Shown piece by piece: positions 60,062-64,000 of a stretch of 64,000 bases of DNA. The DNA is from DATAES01 sp963721305 (GTDB lineage: Bacteria > Actinomycetota > Acidimicrobiia > Acidimicrobiales > JACDCH01), in contig CAVRIR010000002.1 of the NCBI GenBank assembly GCA_963721305.1, forward strand, positions 420,273 through 484,272, given 5' to 3'. Numbering within the stretch: position 1 is the first letter of the stretch; each line of letters begins with the position of its first letter. A program made the translations under genes and the position numbers. Below the pieces are notes generated by a model. That model saw only the letters and a list, made by a program, of their open reading frames with translations, was not told the origin of the DNA and did no database searches.

Positions 60062-61970
60062 TCATCCCTCCTTGGGTGCGCCGTGCTCGGACACACAGTG
60101 TTCGGGAGCAGGAACGTCGAGCGCGGGATTGCGATCGAAGAAGCCGTACGGCACGAGATGGAAGCCCGCGTACTCGACCGGCATGACCGGCCAGTCCTCT
60201 GGACGGGGGATGTGGGTGACGCCGAACGAGTACCACAGCACGACGTCGGTGCCCACGAGCGATCGATCCGCCGCAGTCCAGCGGGGCAGCCCGTCTTCGC
60301 CGGTCGACTGGTTCGGGTACGGACCGGAGGCTCGGCGCTCGTCGGGCGCGTACGGCGTGACCCACAGGTTCCGTGTGGCGAACGCGGCGCGCCGGCCGAC
60401 AGACGACGATGGATCCGCCAGGAGCGTCGGCGTCGAACCGGGGACGAGCTTGTACGCGACCGGCTCGCCGAGGCCGTTGCGCACCGACGGGTTCACGATC
60501 TTCCACGTGCGGTTGCGCGACGGATCGACGAAGCGCTGCGCGTCGCGCTCCTGCTCGAGCCGCGTCGCGTGCGGCCGGAACGCATTGCCGATCGGGTTGT
60601 CGTCGCCGAGCGGATCGGGGACGACGTCGACCTCGTAGACCTCGTTCACCGGGCCGTCGACATCCATGTCGAGCCGCATGCAGAACATGTGCTGATGATG
60701 GGGTGCAGCAAGTCCGGGCGCGATGACGTTCGCGTGCGTGGGTGCGGGACCCGACGGGTCGTACGCCATGGTCGACATGATCCCGGTGAGCTTCACCTCG
60801 AGCTGCAACGAGCCGTCGAGGTAGAAGTACCAGTAGAAGCCGTAGTCGTAGTTGCCGACCGTCGCGATCGAGCTCACCACCAGCCGTCGCGAACGTCGCA
60901 CCTCGGTTGTGCCGCCCTGCATGTCCCAGTGCTTCCACAGGATCCCGTAGTCCTCTTCGTGGATGCACACGGCGTTGGTGATCGCGTACGGGTTGCCGTG
61001 CTCGTCCGAGAAGACGGCGTCGAGATAACGAATCTCTCCCAGGCAGTCGCACCCGAGCGCGAGCGAGTTCGCCATGCGCCCGAGACCCCACTCGCCTGCG
61101 TCGAACGCGTTCTTCCACCCGTGCATCGGACCGGGATCGGCATACGGCACGACCATCTCGCTGATCGCGGCGCGATGCAGGATCGAACGGGTGCGGCCGT
61201 CGTCCTCGTAGCCGACGTCGTGCAGCACGAGGCCCTCGTACGGATCCATGGAGACACGCATCGACCAGCGCTGCCACGAGATCGAGTGGCCATCGATGGT
61301 GAAGCTCGGGCCTTCGGGCTGCACGATCTCGAGGGGGCGTAAGCCGGCGCGGACCGGTTCGTTGTCCGCGAGCAGGTACGAACCCTTGTCGCGAGGCACC
61401 GGTACGACACCGTGGTCCTGCACCTCGAGCACCTCGCTCGTGGCGAGATCGACGAACACCAACACGCCTTCGATGGGCCACGCGTAACCGTTGTCCGTCG
61501 GCTCGTCACGTAGGTACGACGGCACGCGCGTGATGCGGCGGTTCGTCTCGTCCGCGATGCCGAACCGGCCCGCGGGCCACGGATCGAGCTGCACCTTGGC
61601 GAAGTCCTCGATGCCCGCGCGCGCATGGCTTCCTGCCACTGCTCGTTCGCCTTCACGGCGACGATCGCGTTCAACGACTCCTCGAACAGCAGCGCTGGGT
61701 ACACGTCGGTGACTTCGTCGCAGCTCGTCACCGTCTCGTCGGTCAACGACACGACCGACTCGAGCAGTACCGGACCCGGTCCTGGGACCACGGTGATCGC
61801 GGCACGACGTTCCACGTTCGGGTGCTCGAGCTCGTCCTTCGACGGCTCATCGACCACGACGCCGACGCGACGAGCATCGAATCGTCGACCTTGCCCGCCT
61901 TGGTGCGGAGGATCTCGACGGCGCGCGTGATCTCGTCCGCGGTCAGCGGTTCGAGTGGATGGACGGTCAT
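60062..61970 (-). CDS. Copper amine oxidase (primary-amine oxidase), frameshifted near 61618 and 61868
   Basis: Oxidises primary amines to aldehydes with TPQ cofactor. ATG at 61970: VHPLEPLTADEITRAVEIL, then a break, VGVVVDEPSKDELEHPN ... EEQWQEAM, a second break, and GIEDFAKVQLDPW to the end. Core features intact: NAFDAGEWGLGRM with the catalytic Asp, VGNYDYGFYWYFY with the TPQ Tyr, APHHQHMFCMRLDMDVDG with two Cu His, and LWYSFGVTHIPRPEDWPVMPV with the third. Near 630 residues when joined, normal. Overlaps the PhyH stop as ATGA. Probably works with the SDR (aldehyde handling) in amine catabolism. Confidence 0.88.
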
Positions 61971-62823
61971 GCCGGAAGCCCCCCTCGCGCCACCGCGAAC
62001 TGCCGGTCGGGGTCGTCGCACGGCGGCGGCGCGACCTGGGCGGGCCCGCGGCCGGATCACCGACGAGCGTCTCTGCCCCCGCCGGCGCGTACTGCAGGAT
62101 GTACGCCTTGCGCGCCTCGCCTGTCGTGTTCGGACCGGTGAGGTGCGGCGTCAGCGACGAGAACACCACCGCACCGCCGGCGGCAACGGGCGCGGGCACC
62201 GCGCCTGGGCGGGTCGCTGAAGCATTCGAACCCGAGCGGCTCGACGTACGTGTGCGCAAGCGTTCCCAGGCGATGCACACCCGGTGCGACAACGGGACAG
62301 CCGTTGGCTTCGGTGGCGTCGGTGAGCGCGAGCCAGATCGTCAGGTACTGCTGCGGCTCGATGAACGTGTAGCCGTTGTCCTGATGCCACGGGAACCGCC
62401 GCGGCTTCTCGGGCTTCTTGTAGACGGCCTGATCCCAGTAGAGGTTGACGTCGGGGCCGAGCAGATCCGTGCACCAGCGCGGTGATCGCCGGCGAGCCGG
62501 CCACGTCACGAAGCACGGCCGACCGCGCCGCGAGGTGGACTGCGAACGTGAGCGCGCCGGCTTCGGCGATCGTGTGCCGCTCGTCGGGCTGCTGGCGCAG
62601 GAAAGCTTCAACCTCGGCCTCGCGGCGGTCGATCTCTTCGGTGATGGCAGCCAGCGTGCCGTCGTCGACGACGCGATCGACGACGAACCAACCCTAGCGG
62701 TCGAACTGCGAAGCGTCGGCTTCGCTGACCCGAATGAACGGCGGCTGCGGGCTCTGCCAGGTGAACGACGTGTTCCACGGGTGCGGCACCGGCTCCCCCA
62801 CGAACTGAGAGAGTAGAGGCGTC
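61967..62823 (-). pseudogene. Phytanoyl-CoA dioxygenase (PhyH) family protein with an amber codon and at least three frameshifts
   Basis: Reading ATG 62823: a start (TPLLSQFVGEPVPHPWN), then an in-frame TAG in QFDR-stop-GWFVVDRVVDD, then breaks near 62475, 62215 and 62040. Fragments in three frames match PhyH: LGPDVNLYWDQAVYKKP, FPWHQDNGYTFIEP (Fe ligands H-x-D), AVVFSSLTPHLTGPNTTGEARKAYILQYAPAG (second His and 2-oxoglutarate Arg). Such Fe(II)/2OG enzymes hydroxylate lipids or small compounds. With so many lesions it is either a pseudogene or badly sequenced. Divergent from the MMPL gene. Confidence 0.7.
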
Positions 62824-62855
62824 ATGGATCCCCGGCAGCAGGAACCTCCGCGCTC

Positions 62856-62873
62856 ACGTGACGAGAGTCACGT
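62856..62873. promoter_or_regulatory. Palindrome in the divergent PhyH/MMPL promoter region
   Basis: ACGTGAC-GAGA-GTCACGT, a perfect 7-bp inverted repeat with a 4-base spacer, midway between the divergent starts. Candidate operator for an unlinked regulator. Confidence 0.45.
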
Positions 62874-62918
62874 CCCCCTGCTTCGACAATCGGCCACCGG
62901 ACCCGACAGCATCTCGTC

Positions 62919-64000
62919 GTGCTGAAGCGCACCGCGGACATCTGCTACCGCCACCGGTGGCGGGTTCTCATCGCCTGGATCGTGCTGCTCGTCTCGCTGA
63001 ACGTGGTTGGGCGCGATCGGCTCCGATTTCAGCCAGACGTTCCACCTCCCGAACACGGACTCGCAGAAGCGTCCGATCTCCTCGATCGCAACTTCCCGGC
63101 CCGGGCGGGCGAAACGGCGTCCGTCGTGTTCAAGGGAAACCCCTCACTCGACGACCCCGCCGTGCGGGCGCAGATCGACCAGACGCTGAACCAGCTCCGG
63201 CAGGTCCCGCGGGTCATCGCCGTCCGGTCGCCGTTCGACCAAGGCAACGGTCATCAGGTCTCGGCGACCAAGCCGATCGCGTACGCCGAGATCCAGTTCG
63301 GCGGCAAGACGGGAGACCATCTTCCCGATTCCGTCCGCAACCAGGTCGAGGACATCGTCTCCGCCGCCGACTCGCCGAACGTCCAAGCCGAGGCTCTGCC
63401 GGTGACTTCCAGCAGGGCAAACCGCCCGGCACGTTCACGCTCGGCCTCCTCGCCGCGATCATCATCCTGATGGTCGTGTTCGCTCGGTCCTCGCGATGGG
63501 CCTGCCGATCATCAACGCGCTCTTCGGGCTCGGTGTCGGGCTCGCGGCGATCTCCCTGGTCAGCAACCTCATGTCGGTGCCCGAGTTCTCGACGCAGCTC
63601 GCCGAGATGATCGGCATCGGTGTCGGCATCGATTACGCGCTCTTCATCGTCGCCCGCTACCGGCAGGGCATCCACGCGGGCATCGACCCCAACGCGCCGT
63701 GACCAACGCGGTGTCGACGTCGGGCAAGGCGGTCTTCTTCGCCGGTTGCACGGTCATCATCTCGCTCGCCGGCATGTACCTCGTCGGCATCGAGTTCATC
63801 AGCGGGCTCGCAACCGGAGCGATCCTCGCCGTGGCGATGACGATCTTCACCTCGCTCACCCTGCTCCCCGCCGTGCTCGGCTTCGTCGGCAACAACATCG
63901 ACCGCTTGCACGTGCCGTTCGTCAGCCGCTCGGACCATCACCGCGACGGCTTCTGGTACAGGTGGAGCAGGGTCATCCAGCGCCACCCGCTGCCGGCCGC
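62919..64000 (+). CDS. MMPL/RND-family transporter, partial, at least three frameshifts
   Basis: GTG at 62919: LKRTADICYRHRWRVLIAWIVLLVSLNVVG (first helix), GLAEASDLLDRNFPARAG (periplasmic). The frame then breaks near 63395, 63490 and 63700 and resumes as FQQGKPPGTFTLGLLAAIIILMVVF, MGLPIINALFGLGVGLAAISLVS..MIGIGVGIDYALFIVARYRQG, and TNAVSTSGKAVFFAGCTVIISLAGMYLVGIEF, all typical MMPL helices. The gene leaves the window at the right edge. Likely an exporter; lesion density matches the neighbouring genes. Confidence 0.75.

Overview
The window is high-GC DNA packed with genes on both strands. It reads as a chromosomal piece of an actinobacterium, by inference class Acidimicrobiia or a close relative. 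Markers seen: a mycothiol glycosyltransferase (MshA), a WhiB-type Fe-S regulator, Rex heading the heme operon, an RsiG-like helical-hairpin protein, an F420/FMN split-barrel protein, a ClpS-DUF2017 pair, a caa3-type oxidase whose subunit II carries a cytochrome c domain, many GTG/TTG starts and many 4-bp ATGA/GTGA overlaps. I see no prophage, plasmid, IS transposase or CRISPR array.

Layout. 1-6791 (minus): rex, precorrin-2 dehydrogenase, hemA, hemC, cobA-hemD, an amino-acid-type binding lipoprotein, a HAD phosphatase and the start of hemB. 6851-16521: membrane protein, acyl-CoA ligase, an ABC exporter, SAM hydrolase with a coupled 29-residue membrane peptide, a BldC-like regulator, proC, YbjN-like protein, mshA, XRE regulator, RsiG-like protein and a cupredoxin lipoprotein. 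16531-28993: PuuD-like protein, superoxide dismutase, MoaD, MaoC, phosphatase, metallopeptidase, DksA-like protein, two SDRs, tRNA-Lys, HxlR regulator, HtrA-like protease, DNA ligase, SufR-like regulator, dUTPase, oligoribonuclease and an MBL-fold hydrolase. 29036-32105: a WhiB gene with an attenuator leader, a structured RNA, TlpA/CcdA and a CrcB pair. 32131-44885: PdxH, enoyl-CoA hydratase, radical SAM protein, an osmolyte ABC transporter, MMPL transporter, serS, an ABC exporter and a PPOX protein. 44935-55955: a terminal-oxidase cluster with heme A synthesis genes, then clpS-DUF2017. 55962-64000: metallopeptidase, three tRNAs, small lipoprotein, an SDR/copper amine oxidase/PhyH cluster and a truncated MMPL gene.

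The strongest unusual observations are four. (1) The WhiB leader at 29036-29411 has a promoter, an upstream ORF, a 17-bp antiterminator and a mutually exclusive 13-bp intrinsic terminator, the architecture expected for ribosome-mediated attenuation of a WhiB7/WblC-type resistance regulator. (2) The osmolyte-binding protein at 35162-36127 is circularly permuted. (3) A subunit-I-like oxidase protein lacking the CuB ligands (51446-53041) leads the functional caa3 operon. (4) A ~110-bp nested palindromic element occurs twice (7619-7729, 58525-58634).

A caveat for every reader: at least nine genes carry single-base frameshifts in conserved regions, densest after 61600. Some lie in homopolymers or short repeats, which points to uncorrected sequencing indels as much as to gene decay. 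Coordinates of those genes are given across the frameshift.
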